From an uncultured Lachnospiraceae bacterium (GTDB lineage Bacteria > Bacillota > Clostridia > Lachnospirales > Lachnospiraceae): a stretch of DNA of 41,106 bases. Within the stretch, counting starts at the first letter, position 1; every line of letters starts with the position of its first letter. The stretch is from assembly GCA_947593735.1 (NCBI GenBank), contig CANQDT010000022.1, positions 1 to 41,106 of the forward strand, written 5' to 3'. Shown here piece after piece: positions 22,897 to 32,800 of the stretch. The position numbers and the translations under genes were made by a program. The notes below the pieces were generated by a model. That model was not told where the DNA came from. It made no database searches and saw only the letters and a program-made list of their open reading frames with translations.

Positions 22897-24687
22897 TCAT
22901 TTGTCTTGTTCTACTATCGAAATCCCCAGTTCTTCCAACTGTTTTTCATCCACTGCGCCGGGAGCTTCCGTCATCAGGCAGGAGGCATCCTTCACCTTGG
23001 GAAACGCGATCACATCACGGATACTGTCCTCTCCCGCCATCAGCATGATCAGCCGATCCAAGCCGTACGCAAGCCCCGCATGGGGCGGAACGCCGTACCG
23101 GAACGCGTCCAGAAGGAACGAAAACCGTTCGTACGCTTCTTCTTTCGTAAATCCTAGGCAGGCGAACATCTTTTCCTGGATGTCGTTCTGGAAAATACGG
23201 ACCGATCCCCCGCCAAGCTCCGTCCCGTTCAGTACGATATCATACGCTTTTGCCCTGACTCTGCCCGGGTCGGTATCCAGATATTGCAGATCTTCCTCCA
23301 TCGGCATCGTAAACGGATGGTGCATCGCGGTATACCGGTTCTGCTCCTCCGACCATTCAAGGAGCGGAAATTCCGTCACCCAGAGGAAACGGTAATCCTC
23401 TTTTTTCAGCAGTCCGAGCTGACCGGCAAGCTCAACGCGCAGCGCGCCCAGAACATCGAAAACCATCTTGTCCGGTCCCGCCGCGAACAGCAGCAGATCG
23501 CCCGGACGCCCGTCCAGCGCCGTGATCAGACCGTCCATCTCCTCCGGTTTCAGGAACTTCGCAAACGAAGACTTCACGCTCCCATCCTCCTGGATCGCCG
23601 CGTAAGCGAGGCCCTTTGCCCCATAGCCTTTCGCAAATTCCACAAGCGCGTCGATTTTTTTCCTCGGCATCGCGCCCTGTCCGCTTGCATTGATCCCGCG
23701 GACGCTGCCTCCCTGTTCCACCGCGCCCCGGAAAACGACAAAATCGCAGTCGCGGACAACCTCCGATACATTCCGCAGTTCCATCCCAAACCGGATGTCC
23801 GGTTTATCGGACCCATATCGCTCCATCGCCTCCCGGTATGTCATTCTCGGGATCGGCAGGGGAACCTCGACGCCGAGGACTTCCCGGAATACCCTCGCGA
23901 GCAGCCGTTCATTCACGTCAATAACGTCGTCTACATCCACAAAGGACAGCTCCATATCCACCTGCGTAAATTCCGGCTGCCGGTCCGCCCGCAGATCCTC
24001 ATCCCGGAAACACTTCGCGATCTGAAAATACCGGTCATATCCGGAACACATCAGCAGCTGCTTGAACAGCTGGGGCGATTGCGGAAGCGCGTAAAAGCTG
24101 CCCGGGTGTACGCGGCTCGGCACCAGATAATCCCTGGCTCCCTCCGGCGTACTTTTCGTCAGGACCGGCGTTTCAATCTCCAGAAACCCTTCCTCCGCCA
24201 GAAAAGCGCGGATCAGCGTCGCAACCCTGCTCCGCATCATCAGATTTTTCTGGATGACAGGTCTGCGCAGGTCCAGATACCGGTATTTTAACCGAAGCTC
24301 ATCCTTGACGGAACGGTCCGAATCAATCGGGAACGGCGGTGTGTCGGCTTCCGACAGGATACGGAGCTGCGTCGCTTTTATCTCAATGCTCCCTGTTTTC
24401 AGGCTTTCATTCACGCCTCCGTCCCGTTTCCCGACCGTGCCGACGACGGCAACGACAAACTCGCTGCGCAATCTTCCCGCCTTTTCAAAATCCTGTGTCC
24501 CGACGGATTCCTCGTCAAATACGACCTGGAGCAATCCGGACCGGTCCCGCAGATCCACAAAGATCAGCTTCCCGAGGTTTCTCCTTTTCTGGATCCATCC
24601 CATGACCGTCACGGTCTTCCCGAGATCCGCTTCGGATACCTCAGTACAGCGGTGGCTCCTTTTTAATCCCTGCATAGATTCTGCCAT
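22897..24687 (-). CDS. aspS: Aspartyl-tRNA synthetase
   Basis: The 596-residue class II enzyme charges tRNA-Asp. It has an N-terminal OB-fold anticodon-binding domain (TVTVMGWIQKRRNLGKLIFV), the catalytic core with motif 2 (FRDEDLRADRQPEFTQVDMELSF), a bacterial GAD insertion at about residues 290-420 and motif 3 (HAGLAYGLDRLIMLM). Whether it also charges tRNA-Asn cannot be told here. ATG 24687 lies inside the end of the HD-GYP gene (25-base overlap), with AAGGAG eleven bases upstream. It is the last gene of the rel operon; no T-box leader is present. Confidence 0.97.
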   Translation of the reverse strand: MAESMQGLKRSHRCTEVSEADLGKTVTVMGWIQKRRNLGKLIFVDLRDRSGLLQVVFDEESVGTQDFEKAGRLRSEFVVAVVGTVGKRDGGVNESLKTGSIEIKATQLRILSEADTPPFPIDSDRSVKDELRLKYRYLDLRRPVIQKNLMMRSRVATLIRAFLAEEGFLEIETPVLTKSTPEGARDYLVPSRVHPGSFYALPQSPQLFKQLLMCSGYDRYFQIAKCFRDEDLRADRQPEFTQVDMELSFVDVDDVIDVNERLLARVFREVLGVEVPLPIPRMTYREAMERYGSDKPDIRFGMELRNVSEVVRDCDFVVFRGAVEQGGSVRGINASGQGAMPRKKIDALVEFAKGYGAKGLAYAAIQEDGSVKSSFAKFLKPEEMDGLITALDGRPGDLLLFAAGPDKMVFDVLGALRVELAGQLGLLKKEDYRFLWVTEFPLLEWSEEQNRYTAMHHPFTMPMEEDLQYLDTDPGRVRAKAYDIVLNGTELGGGSVRIFQNDIQEKMFACLGFTKEEAYERFSFLLDAFRYGVPPHAGLAYGLDRLIMLMAGEDSIRDVIAFPKVKDASCLMTEAPGAVDEKQLEELGISIVEQDK

Positions 24688-25346
24688 AATAGATCAATCT
24701 CCTTCATCTCTATATTCTGCTCCCACGCCAGATCTTCCAGCGTGCTCTCCGACTGTATGATCCGCGTGATCAGCTTCTGATTCTTCTCCTCCTGCATAAC
24801 GGTCAGAAAGGCGAGAAATACTTTCATATCAAAATATTTGACATCCTCCCGCATCAGTTCCATCGCCGTATCCGGATCAAACGCCCTCCGGTACGGCCGG
24901 TTCGTGATCAGGGCGGCGTACGTATCGCATACGCGGAGGATCCTCGCGGCTACCGGGATCTCTTTTCCCCGGAGGTTCGACGGGAATCCGGTTCCGTCAT
25001 AATTTTCATGGTGATACAGGACCGCGTTCGCGACAAAATTGGAATATCCTTCTTCCTTCAGGATCATATATCCAAGGGAAGGATGCGTCCTCGACGAGCG
25101 GAGCGCGTCAATGTCCAGCTTCGCAAGGCCATCCTCCCCCGAACCGGAGAAATCCAGTTCCCCCGATCTTCCTTTTCCGATATCATGCAGCAATCCCGCC
25201 AGCTCCATATCTTTCCGGAACGCGTCCTCGAACCCCAGTTCCTCCGCCACGATACCGGCAAGCCTGCTGACGCAGACGCTGTGTAATATATATTCGTAAA
25301 TACTCTGTTCAGGGGTCCGTTTCGGATCATAACTGCTCTTATCCAT
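24663..25346 (-). CDS. Stand-alone HD-GYP domain phosphohydrolase
   Basis: The 227-residue protein is a single HD-GYP domain without GGDEF or sensor regions. Metal ligands are visible in LAGLLHDIGKG (residues 49-59), a THPSLGYMIL histidine, and HHENYDGTGFP with a GFP variant of the GYP signature, followed by GKEIPVAARILRVCDTYAAL. Such domains usually cleave cyclic di-GMP or related dinucleotides, but small versions may act on other nucleotides. ATG 25346 overlaps the hemZ stop by eight bases and has GGGAGG upstream; its own end overlaps aspS. Its place in an operon led by rel suggests, without proof, a link to nucleotide signalling. Confidence 0.88.
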   Translation of the reverse strand: MDKSSYDPKRTPEQSIYEYILHSVCVSRLAGIVAEELGFEDAFRKDMELAGLLHDIGKGRSGELDFSGSGEDGLAKLDIDALRSSRTHPSLGYMILKEEGYSNFVANAVLYHHENYDGTGFPSNLRGKEIPVAARILRVCDTYAALITNRPYRRAFDPDTAMELMREDVKYFDMKVFLAFLTVMQEEKNQKLITRIIQSESTLEDLAWEQNIEMKEIDLLWQNLCRD

Positions 25347-26799
25347 GGCAAACCTCCCTCTTTCTCTCTATCATTTCGTCAATACGGCTGATGTATTGCC
25401 GCACATCCCGGACATTTTCCGCCCGTTCCAGCCGATTTTCCCGTGGAAAGACAAATTTGGAGGTGGCTCCCGCCCCAAGGGCGATGATATCCTGTTTTTC
25501 CTCCATGATCAGAATATTATACAGACATTCCCTGCCGGGACGGCTGTAGCCGACGTTTTCCAGATTTCCGGAAATGTTCTTCTGCCGGTACAGATAATAA
25601 GGCTCCATCCCCATGCGCGCGGCGGAATCATCCACCAGATCCAGCATCGCGCCGGTCCCATCCCGAACCAGGTGCCGGTACTGATCCAGATTGATCTTCA
25701 GCTCAGACGCGCGTTTCAGGGCAAGCGAATGTACGGTCAGGCTGTCCGGCGCAAGCTCGGAAATCTGATCCGCCGTACGCGCGACATGCGTGATATCTTC
25801 CCCGGGCAGTCCGATGATCATATCCATATTGATATTGTCGAACCCCATCTCCCGCGCCTTCTCATATATCCGCGTCACATCCCGCACATCATGCTCCCTG
25901 CCGATCAGGCGGAGCGTCCGTTCATTCATCGTCTGGGGATTGATGCTGATCCGGGATACCGGATACTGTTTCAGCACACGGAGTTTTTCTTCGTCCAGGC
26001 TGTCCGGCCGTCCCGCCTCCACCGTAAGCTCCCGCGCCTTAGCCAGATCGAAGCGCGCGGCAAGCCCGGATAAAAGCCGGTCAAGCTGTCCCGCCGACAA
26101 CGCGGTAGGGGTTCCGCCTCCGATATAAACCGCGGTCAGGGTCCTGCCCGCGCAGTCCTCCGCGGCGCCGTCCATTTCGCGCATAAGCGCGTCCAGATAC
26201 GGATCTACGGCGTCGGCGTGCGTTTTTATGGAATTGGATGGGAACGAACAGTACAGGCACCGGCTCGGGCAAAACGGAATGCCCACATAGAGGCTGTATT
26301 CCCGCTCCGGCTCCAGCGCGGATAACAATTCATACTCTTTTTTCGCCACCCGCGCGCACAGCCTTGCCTTCGCGCCGGATACAAGATAACGCTCCCGGTA
26401 GATTTGCTCCGCCGCGCGTTCATCCAGCCCGTTTTCATACAGCGCCATGCCGATCTTCGTCGGACGGACGCCGGTCATGGTTCCCCATGGAAGTTCCCTG
26501 CCGGTCCATTGCGTCATCAGCCGGTAGAGCGCCTTCTTCGCGTTATTCCGGTTGCTCTTTTTTCTGTCTTCATCCTGAAACGCGTCCGCGCCTTCTCCCT
26601 CCAGCGGGACGTCTTCCCAAAGGGCGGTCCTGCCGTCCTGTTCCAGAGAGATCCGCATGGAACTTTCTCTGTATGCAACGCGGACCAGGAACTCCGCGCC
26701 TTCCTCCGAAGCCGCGATCTTTTCTCCATGGTAAAACGCCAGGATCAAAGAGCGGATATCATAATCAAATTCCGTCCTGTTCTGTATCAATCCTATCAT
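25339..26799 (-). CDS. hemZ: HemZ-type radical SAM coproporphyrinogen III oxidase-like protein
   Basis: The 486-residue protein has an N-terminal HemZ-specific region of about 170 residues (containing LPWGTMTGVRPTKIG) and then a radical SAM domain with the cluster motif CPSRCLYCSF (C-x3-C-x2-C). It continues with YIGGGTPTAL, INPQTMNERTLRLIGREH and NMDMIIGLPGED. HemZ is named for anaerobic conversion of coproporphyrinogen III to protoporphyrinogen IX, yet it is widespread in organisms lacking a haem pathway, and no other haem gene is seen here, so its substrate is open. It starts four bases after the MBL gene stop, with a weak ribosome site, and overlaps the HD-GYP gene. Confidence 0.9.
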   Translation of the reverse strand: MIGLIQNRTEFDYDIRSLILAFYHGEKIAASEEGAEFLVRVAYRESSMRISLEQDGRTALWEDVPLEGEGADAFQDEDRKKSNRNNAKKALYRLMTQWTGRELPWGTMTGVRPTKIGMALYENGLDERAAEQIYRERYLVSGAKARLCARVAKKEYELLSALEPEREYSLYVGIPFCPSRCLYCSFPSNSIKTHADAVDPYLDALMREMDGAAEDCAGRTLTAVYIGGGTPTALSAGQLDRLLSGLAARFDLAKARELTVEAGRPDSLDEEKLRVLKQYPVSRISINPQTMNERTLRLIGREHDVRDVTRIYEKAREMGFDNINMDMIIGLPGEDITHVARTADQISELAPDSLTVHSLALKRASELKINLDQYRHLVRDGTGAMLDLVDDSAARMGMEPYYLYRQKNISGNLENVGYSRPGRECLYNILIMEEKQDIIALGAGATSKFVFPRENRLERAENVRDVRQYISRIDEMIERKREVCHG

Positions 26800-26803
26800 A
26801 TCG

Positions 26804-27448
26804 TTATCTCAAATACGGGTTCCCGTTTTTCTCTTCCCGGATCGTTGTGGCGGGACCATGTCCCGGATATACGACCGTATCGTCCGGCAGCGTCATCAGT
26901 TTTTCCCGGATCGCCGGTACGATCGCCCGGTCGTCCGCCGACGGGAGATCGGTCCTCCCGACCGTTCCCCGGAACAGGGTATCGCCGCTTGCCACAAAGC
27001 CCGCTTCCGGAAAATAATAGCACATGCCACCCGCCGTATGTCCCGGCGTCAGAAGGCAGACGATCCGCCTGCCGATCAATGACAGCTCCTGCCCGTCGTC
27101 GAGATAATGATCCGCCTCCAGCGTATAGATCCTCGGATCTCCATACCCGGAGAGATTGATCGTATTGTGGTTCAGGCATTCTTTTTCTTCACGCGCGGCA
27201 TAAACCGGCGCGTCGCCCGCTATTTCTTTCAGTTTCGATATGCCGAGAATATGGTCGAAATGCCCGTGGGTGAGCAAAATCGCTTTCAGCGTGAACCGGT
27301 TCCTGCCAAGCTCCGCCGCGATCCGGTCCCCGTCATCCCCGGGATCGACACAGATCGCCTCTCCGGTTTCCGCGTTTCCGATCAAATAACAGTTGGTCCC
27401 GCCGGGACCGACCTGTATCACTGACACTCTGGTCTTATCCTGCATCAT
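26804..27448 (-). CDS. Metallo-beta-lactamase fold hydrolase (glyoxalase II-like)
   Basis: The 214-residue protein has the zinc signature LLTHGHFDHILG (HxHxDH), the later LTPGHTAGGMCYY histidine, SGDTLFRGTVGRTDL with the bridging Asp, and VYPGHGPATTI with the last ligand. It resembles the YcbL/glyoxalase II-like branch that hydrolyses thioesters such as hydroxyacyl-thiols; the true substrate is unknown. It lies 27 bases after rel and four before hemZ; this rel-MBL-hemZ order recurs in clostridia as far as I know. Confidence 0.9.
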   Translation of the reverse strand: MMQDKTRVSVIQVGPGGTNCYLIGNAETGEAICVDPGDDGDRIAAELGRNRFTLKAILLTHGHFDHILGISKLKEIAGDAPVYAAREEKECLNHNTINLSGYGDPRIYTLEADHYLDDGQELSLIGRRIVCLLTPGHTAGGMCYYFPEAGFVASGDTLFRGTVGRTDLPSADDRAIVPAIREKLMTLPDDTVVYPGHGPATTIREEKNGNPYLR

Positions 27449-27475
27449 TTCTTCTCCTGTTCCGTTCCGCGGATT

Positions 27476-29743
27476 TTATCCGGCGGACCGTTCAATATCG
27501 ATCACACTTTCCACGCCGCGGATCTTTTGGATCATCCGGTTCAGCATCTCGGTCCCGGAAATATAAAAGCTCACATTGATCGTCGCGATCCCCTGTTTGC
27601 TTGTTCTGGATGATACGGAAATAATATCCACGTTTTCTTCCGAGAAAATCCTGGTGATGTCCACCATGAGCCCGACGCGGTTGTTGGCATAGACGACAAG
27701 TTCCGTAGAATAATGCCCGCTCTGGTCGCCTTCCTCCACCTGCCATGACGCCTCGATCAGCCGCGGCTTATCAGATTCTGAAATATTGATAATATTGACG
27801 CAGTCGGTACGGTGAATGGAAATCCCGCGGCCGCGGGTGATAAATCCGATGATCTCGTCTCCCGGTACCGGGGAACAGCATTTGGAAAAACGGACGGACA
27901 CATCGTCCGCTCCTTCGACGACGATCCCATTTTTGGCATGTGATCCCTTCTCGCGCCAGGTCATCTCATTGATGGAATCCATCACCTCATGGTCGGTCCG
28001 GCTCAGCAACCGGTCTTTTTTGTACAGCTCGATCAGCTTATTGACGACCTGACCTTCCTTCAATCCACCGTGACCGACGGACGCGCAAAGAGAATCCCAG
28101 TCCTTGAAGCTATACTTCCGAAGCACCTTTTCGACATACTCCGGCTTCAGATACGTGCCAAGCGCGGCATAGCCTTTCGCTTTGCAGTATCGCTCCATCA
28201 GCTCTTTGCCCTTGACGATATTTTCTTCCTTAAACTGGGTCTTGAACCAGTTGTTGATCTTATTTTTCGCCTGCGTGCTTTTGACGAGCAAAAGCCAGTC
28301 GCGGCTCGGTCCCTTTGAGTTCTGGGACGTCACGATCTCCACCCGGTCCCCGTTCTGCAGCTTCGTCTCGATCGGCACCTGTCTCCCGTTGATCCGCGCG
28401 CCGACCATTTTATTTCCGACCGCGCTGTGAATGGAATAGGCAAAATCAATCGTATTGGAACCGGTCGGCAGTGCCTTTACATCCCCGGACGGCGTAAAGC
28501 AATATACTGTATCCTGGAACAGATCCAGATCGGTTTTGAGGAGGTTCAGAAATTCATGGTTGTTGGACATATCGGTCTGCCACTCCAGGATCTGCCTCAG
28601 CCAGCTCAGTTTTTCCTCCTCGTTGTCGTCACCCTGCGCGTTTTCCTTGTATTTCCAATGCGCCGCGATACCGTATTCCGCGATCCGGTGCATCTCGTAC
28701 GTCCGGATCTGCACCTCGAACGGCTGCCCGTCGGGTCCGATCACCGTCGTGTGGAGCGACTGATACATATTCTGCTTCGGCATGGCGATATAGTCCTTGA
28801 ACCGTCCCGGGATCGGCGTATACATCTCATGGATGACCCCGAGCGCCGCATAGCAGTCGATCACCGTCTCGACCTTGATCCGAACGGCGAATATATCATA
28901 AATCTGGTCCAGCGTCTTGTTCTGGTTGACCATCTTCTTGTAGATACTGAAAAAATGTTTGACCCTTCCGTCAATCTCCGCCTTGATATGGGCGGCCTCA
29001 ATATGTTTCCTTACCTCCTGCACGATCTGGTTGATAAATTCCGTCCGTTCCTGCTTTGTCGAATTGAGCTTCTCTTTCAACTCCTCAAAAAGCTCTTCGT
29101 TGAGATAGCGCAGGGCAAGGTCGTCCAGTTCCGTCTTTACCTTGGATATGCCGAGCCGATGGGCGATCGGCGCGTAAATATCCATCGTCTCCCTGGATTT
29201 TTCTTTCTGCTTCTCCGGCTTCATATATTGCAGCGTACGCATATTGTGGAGCCGGTCCGCCAGTTTGATCAGGATCACGCGGATATCCTTCGCCATCGCC
29301 AGGAACATCTTGCGGAGATTTTCCGCCTGCAGCTCAACCTTATCGGACGAATACGACAGCTGACCCAGTTTGGTCACTCCGTCCACGAGATTCGCGACGT
29401 CCTCGCCAAATTCTTTCCGGATCTGTTCGTCCGTCCAGTCGGTATCCTCCACAACATCATGCAGCAGTCCCGCGATGATCGTCTCCTTGTCAAGCTCCAG
29501 TTCCGCCAGGATGATCGCGACGCAAAGCGGATGGATGATATAGGATTCCCCGGATTTCCGATATTGACCTTTATGCGCTTCATACGCCACCCGGTACGCT
29601 TTCTCCACGGCTGACAGATCGTCCGACGGATGATACCTGCGGATCGTCTGGAGCAGCATATCATAAAGCTGTTCCGGATCCGTAAAATCTTCCGGCCGCG
29701 TGATTTCTTTATTCATTTTACTGCCTGTTTTGATTTCTTCCAT
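27476..29743 (-). CDS. rel: Bifunctional (p)ppGpp synthetase/hydrolase
   Basis: The 755-residue protein makes and degrades the stringent-response alarmone. The hydrolase domain has an intact HD site (H71, H95-D96, E99-D100 in LLHDVVED). The synthetase domain contains HFFSIYKKM, DIFAVRI and the RFKD motif in IPGRFKDYIAMPK, the RxKD type found in bifunctional enzymes rather than the ExDD type of dedicated synthetases. TGS (VKALPTGSNTIDFAYSIHSA), a zinc-finger-like region (CCSPVPGDEI) and a C-terminal ACT domain follow. The start is set at ATG 29743 behind AGGTGAG; an upstream ATG at 29809 overlaps the -10 box and cannot be used from this promoter. It leads the operon ending in aspS. Confidence 0.96.
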   Translation of the reverse strand: MEEIKTGSKMNKEITRPEDFTDPEQLYDMLLQTIRRYHPSDDLSAVEKAYRVAYEAHKGQYRKSGESYIIHPLCVAIILAELELDKETIIAGLLHDVVEDTDWTDEQIRKEFGEDVANLVDGVTKLGQLSYSSDKVELQAENLRKMFLAMAKDIRVILIKLADRLHNMRTLQYMKPEKQKEKSRETMDIYAPIAHRLGISKVKTELDDLALRYLNEELFEELKEKLNSTKQERTEFINQIVQEVRKHIEAAHIKAEIDGRVKHFFSIYKKMVNQNKTLDQIYDIFAVRIKVETVIDCYAALGVIHEMYTPIPGRFKDYIAMPKQNMYQSLHTTVIGPDGQPFEVQIRTYEMHRIAEYGIAAHWKYKENAQGDDNEEEKLSWLRQILEWQTDMSNNHEFLNLLKTDLDLFQDTVYCFTPSGDVKALPTGSNTIDFAYSIHSAVGNKMVGARINGRQVPIETKLQNGDRVEIVTSQNSKGPSRDWLLLVKSTQAKNKINNWFKTQFKEENIVKGKELMERYCKAKGYAALGTYLKPEYVEKVLRKYSFKDWDSLCASVGHGGLKEGQVVNKLIELYKKDRLLSRTDHEVMDSINEMTWREKGSHAKNGIVVEGADDVSVRFSKCCSPVPGDEIIGFITRGRGISIHRTDCVNIINISESDKPRLIEASWQVEEGDQSGHYSTELVVYANNRVGLMVDITRIFSEENVDIISVSSRTSKQGIATINVSFYISGTEMLNRMIQKIRGVESVIDIERSAG

Positions 29744-29807
29744 CCGATCTCTCACCTGCCTTTCGCCGCGTTCCCTGTCATTTTTTCCCGAAAAACACCA
29801 TGAGTGC

Positions 29808-29836
29808 ATTATATAATATTTTTTCTTTCCGGTAAA
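29808..29836 (-). promoter_or_regulatory. Sigma-A promoter of the rel operon
   Basis: TTTACC (29831-29836), a 17-base spacer and a perfect TATAAT (29808-29813). The leader to ATG 29743 is about 58 bases. Confidence 0.82.
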
Positions 29837-29858
29837 GTCCCACTGTCATAAAATCTTA

Positions 29859-32800
29859 TTATCGGACCGGAATAGCCCTGTGCAGGCAGAACGAATAGAG
29901 ATATTTCTCCTTTACCTTCCGCCCCGTCATCGCCTCCAGCGCCTTCTCATACAGCCTCAGCTGGACGGCGTACCGCTCCGCGAGCATCTTCTCCTGCCCT
30001 GGCGCGATATGGTCCGTTTTATAATCAAATAATACAATGGAATCGTCCTCGATGAAATAACCGTCGATGATTCCCTGGATCAGAACCGGTTCGTCGCTGC
30101 CGCACGCCGGATCCAGTTCGTTCATCGGGATCCCCTGCATATACTGTACCTCTTTGTACAGCCTTCCGTCCTCGGCTGCCCTGGCGGCGCGGTCGCCCAG
30201 GTCGGAATAAAAGAACCGCAGAACGGCTTCCGTATCAATGACGCTCCGTTCCTCCGGCGTCAGAAATCCCTTCTGTTCCATCCCGGCAAGCGCGTCTTCC
30301 ACATCCCTGAGCACCGCGATCGAAGAAAAATCGAGCATTTCCATAAATTCATGGAGGATCGTTCCCCTTCTCGCCGCTCCCGCCGTCCGTTCTTCTTTCC
30401 GGAACTCCGGTATAGCCGGATTTTCCACCGGATGCGGGATCAGATGTTCCGCGTCCGCGTCGTCGATGTTCTGTCCCAGGACTTTCCACTCCGACACGGA
30501 ATATTTTCCTTTTCCACGCGCCTGTTCCTCATACGGATACCGCCAGTAAAACCGGTTTTTTATTTCATCCAGGCGTTCCGCCCCTACATACGGCTTCCAC
30601 TGTTTCAGATCTTCCCTGGTCGCCCGCTCCAGCTCCATGTGCTCCACTCCGCCGAAAACAAGGCGGGACAGCGGCGTCACACGCACGTTGATCAGGTCGG
30701 ACGGAATGAACGGCAGCGCCGCCAGGATCCAGTCGAGATATTTTTTCGCGCGGGTCAAAACGAAATACGGAAGCGGATCCGTTCCGGAAGGAAGCGCGGT
30801 CCGGTACTGCTCCGACTGCTTCCCATAGTCCCGGACGATCCCCGTCAGGATCAGTTTTTCCCGCGCCCTGGTCAGCGCGACATATAAAACGCGCAGCTCC
30901 TCGCCCAGATTCTCCATTTGCAGACGGTTGCGGAGGATCGCTTTCATCAGCGTCGTATCTCTTGTGCGCAGCGCGGGATCGATCCGGTCCGAACCGAGGA
31001 AATAATCGGGATGGACGACCAGAGTCCCGCTCGTGTCCCTCATATTGAACTTTTTATGAAGCCCGCTGACAAATACGATCGGAAACTCCAGCCCCTTGCT
31101 CTTGTGGATGCTCATGATCCGCACCCGGTCCTGCTCCTTTTCCGACACCCTTGCCTCGCCGTAATCCACCTGATATTCCCGGATCTGCGCCATGTACCGC
31201 ACAAACCGGAACAGTCCCCGGTAGTTGGTCGCCTCATAGGCTTCCGCCTGGCGGACGAGCATCCGGAGATTTGCCTGTCTCTGTTTGCCGTTCGGCATCG
31301 CCCCCGCCATATGATAATATCCGGTCTCTGTCAGCGCGTACCAGAGAAGGCTCCCAAGATCCATATGGAGCTTCGCCCTGTCCAGCCGTTCCAGCAGCGC
31401 GAGGAACCGTGCCGCCTTTTCCGACGTCCCACCGGATCCCCCGCTCTCCGCAAATGATAAAAGCGCCGTATAAAAACTGCCGTCCCCGCCGGGATGTTCC
31501 GCCGCATATACCTTTATTATTGCCAGATCTTCCCCGTTAAATCCTCCGATCGGAGACCGCATTGCCGACACGAGCGGGATATCGTTGTAAGGGTTATCCA
31601 CAACCGTGAGCAGATCCAGCATCGTCCTGACTTCGACCGCGTCAAAATAGCCTTTCTGGCTGTCACTGCAGGAAGGGATACCCTCCTCAGACAACACCGC
31701 TTCAAAAACCTCCGCCCATCCGCTTACTGTCCGGAGCAGGATCACGATATCGCCGTACCGCGCGTTCCGATACTGTCCCGTCTCTTTGTCGCAGATCCGA
31801 TGCGCGGTCTGCCCGTCCACCAGCCGGTGGATCCGCTCCGCGATCAGGTGCGCCTCCAGTTCTCGATCGGTATACTCGTCCGCCGCGTCATTCTCCCCGT
31901 TCTCCGCGACGTCCAGAAGAAGAAGTTCTGTCTTATCGTCCAGTTCTTCCTGTTCCTCCCCGGTCCGGCCCGGATCCAGGGCAACCTCCGGCGTATAGGG
32001 GATGCCGCCGAGCTCTTTTCTCATGATCCGGTAAAAAAGCGCGTTGACTGACTCCAGCACGCTCGCCCGGCTCCGAAAATTCTTCCGCAGTTCGATCTTC
32101 TGTTCCGGTCCGTCTTCCAACGTATACGCGTTGTATTTTTCCATGAAGATCTCCGGCTTCGCCAGCCGGAATTTGTAAATACTCTGTTTGACGTCCCCGA
32201 CCATAAACATATTATGCTGTCCCTGATGAATTTTTGAAACGCTGGTCAGGATCGCCTCCTGAATCTCGTTGCTGTCCTGATATTCGTCGATAAAGATCTC
32301 ATAAAACTGCCTGCCCAGCTCTTTCGCGACCGCGCTCGGACGCGCCTTGCCGTCCTCGTCAAATTCCGCTAATAACCGCAGCGCGAAATGCTCCACGTCA
32401 TCAAAATACAGTACGTTCTGCGCCAGCTTATTTTCCTGAAACCGCTCCATAAACCGTTCCGTCGCGTCCAGCAGGCCGTTCATGGGAGCCGCGACCGCCT
32501 TGATATCGTCCAGCACCGCGTCCACCGGCTCGGAAAAATAATTTTGGTAACAGTCATTGATCACTTCCTTGCACCGGTTGTGGACTTCCTGCACAAACTG
32601 TTTCTTCTTTTCGTCGACGTGCTCCTGTTTCTTTCCGGATAACCGGGCGTACTTCGGTGGTTCCGAAAAGAACGCGCAATACTCCCGGATCGTTTCGCAG
32701 TTCATGAGCTGCCGCACAAGCCGCAGGTCGTCCCTGATCGTATCTTCATAAGCCGCCGGCCCGTTCTCCTCCTCACATACACCGCAGCCTGCCCGCAGCA

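Noticed and set aside
28427..29614. 395-codon plus-strand frame opposite rel
   Set aside because: Shadow of rel; no family signature and no start signal.
29744..29809. Longer N-terminus of Rel from ATG 29809
   Set aside because: That ATG lies in the -10 box of the promoter, so it would not be transcribed, and the extra residues are not Rel-like.
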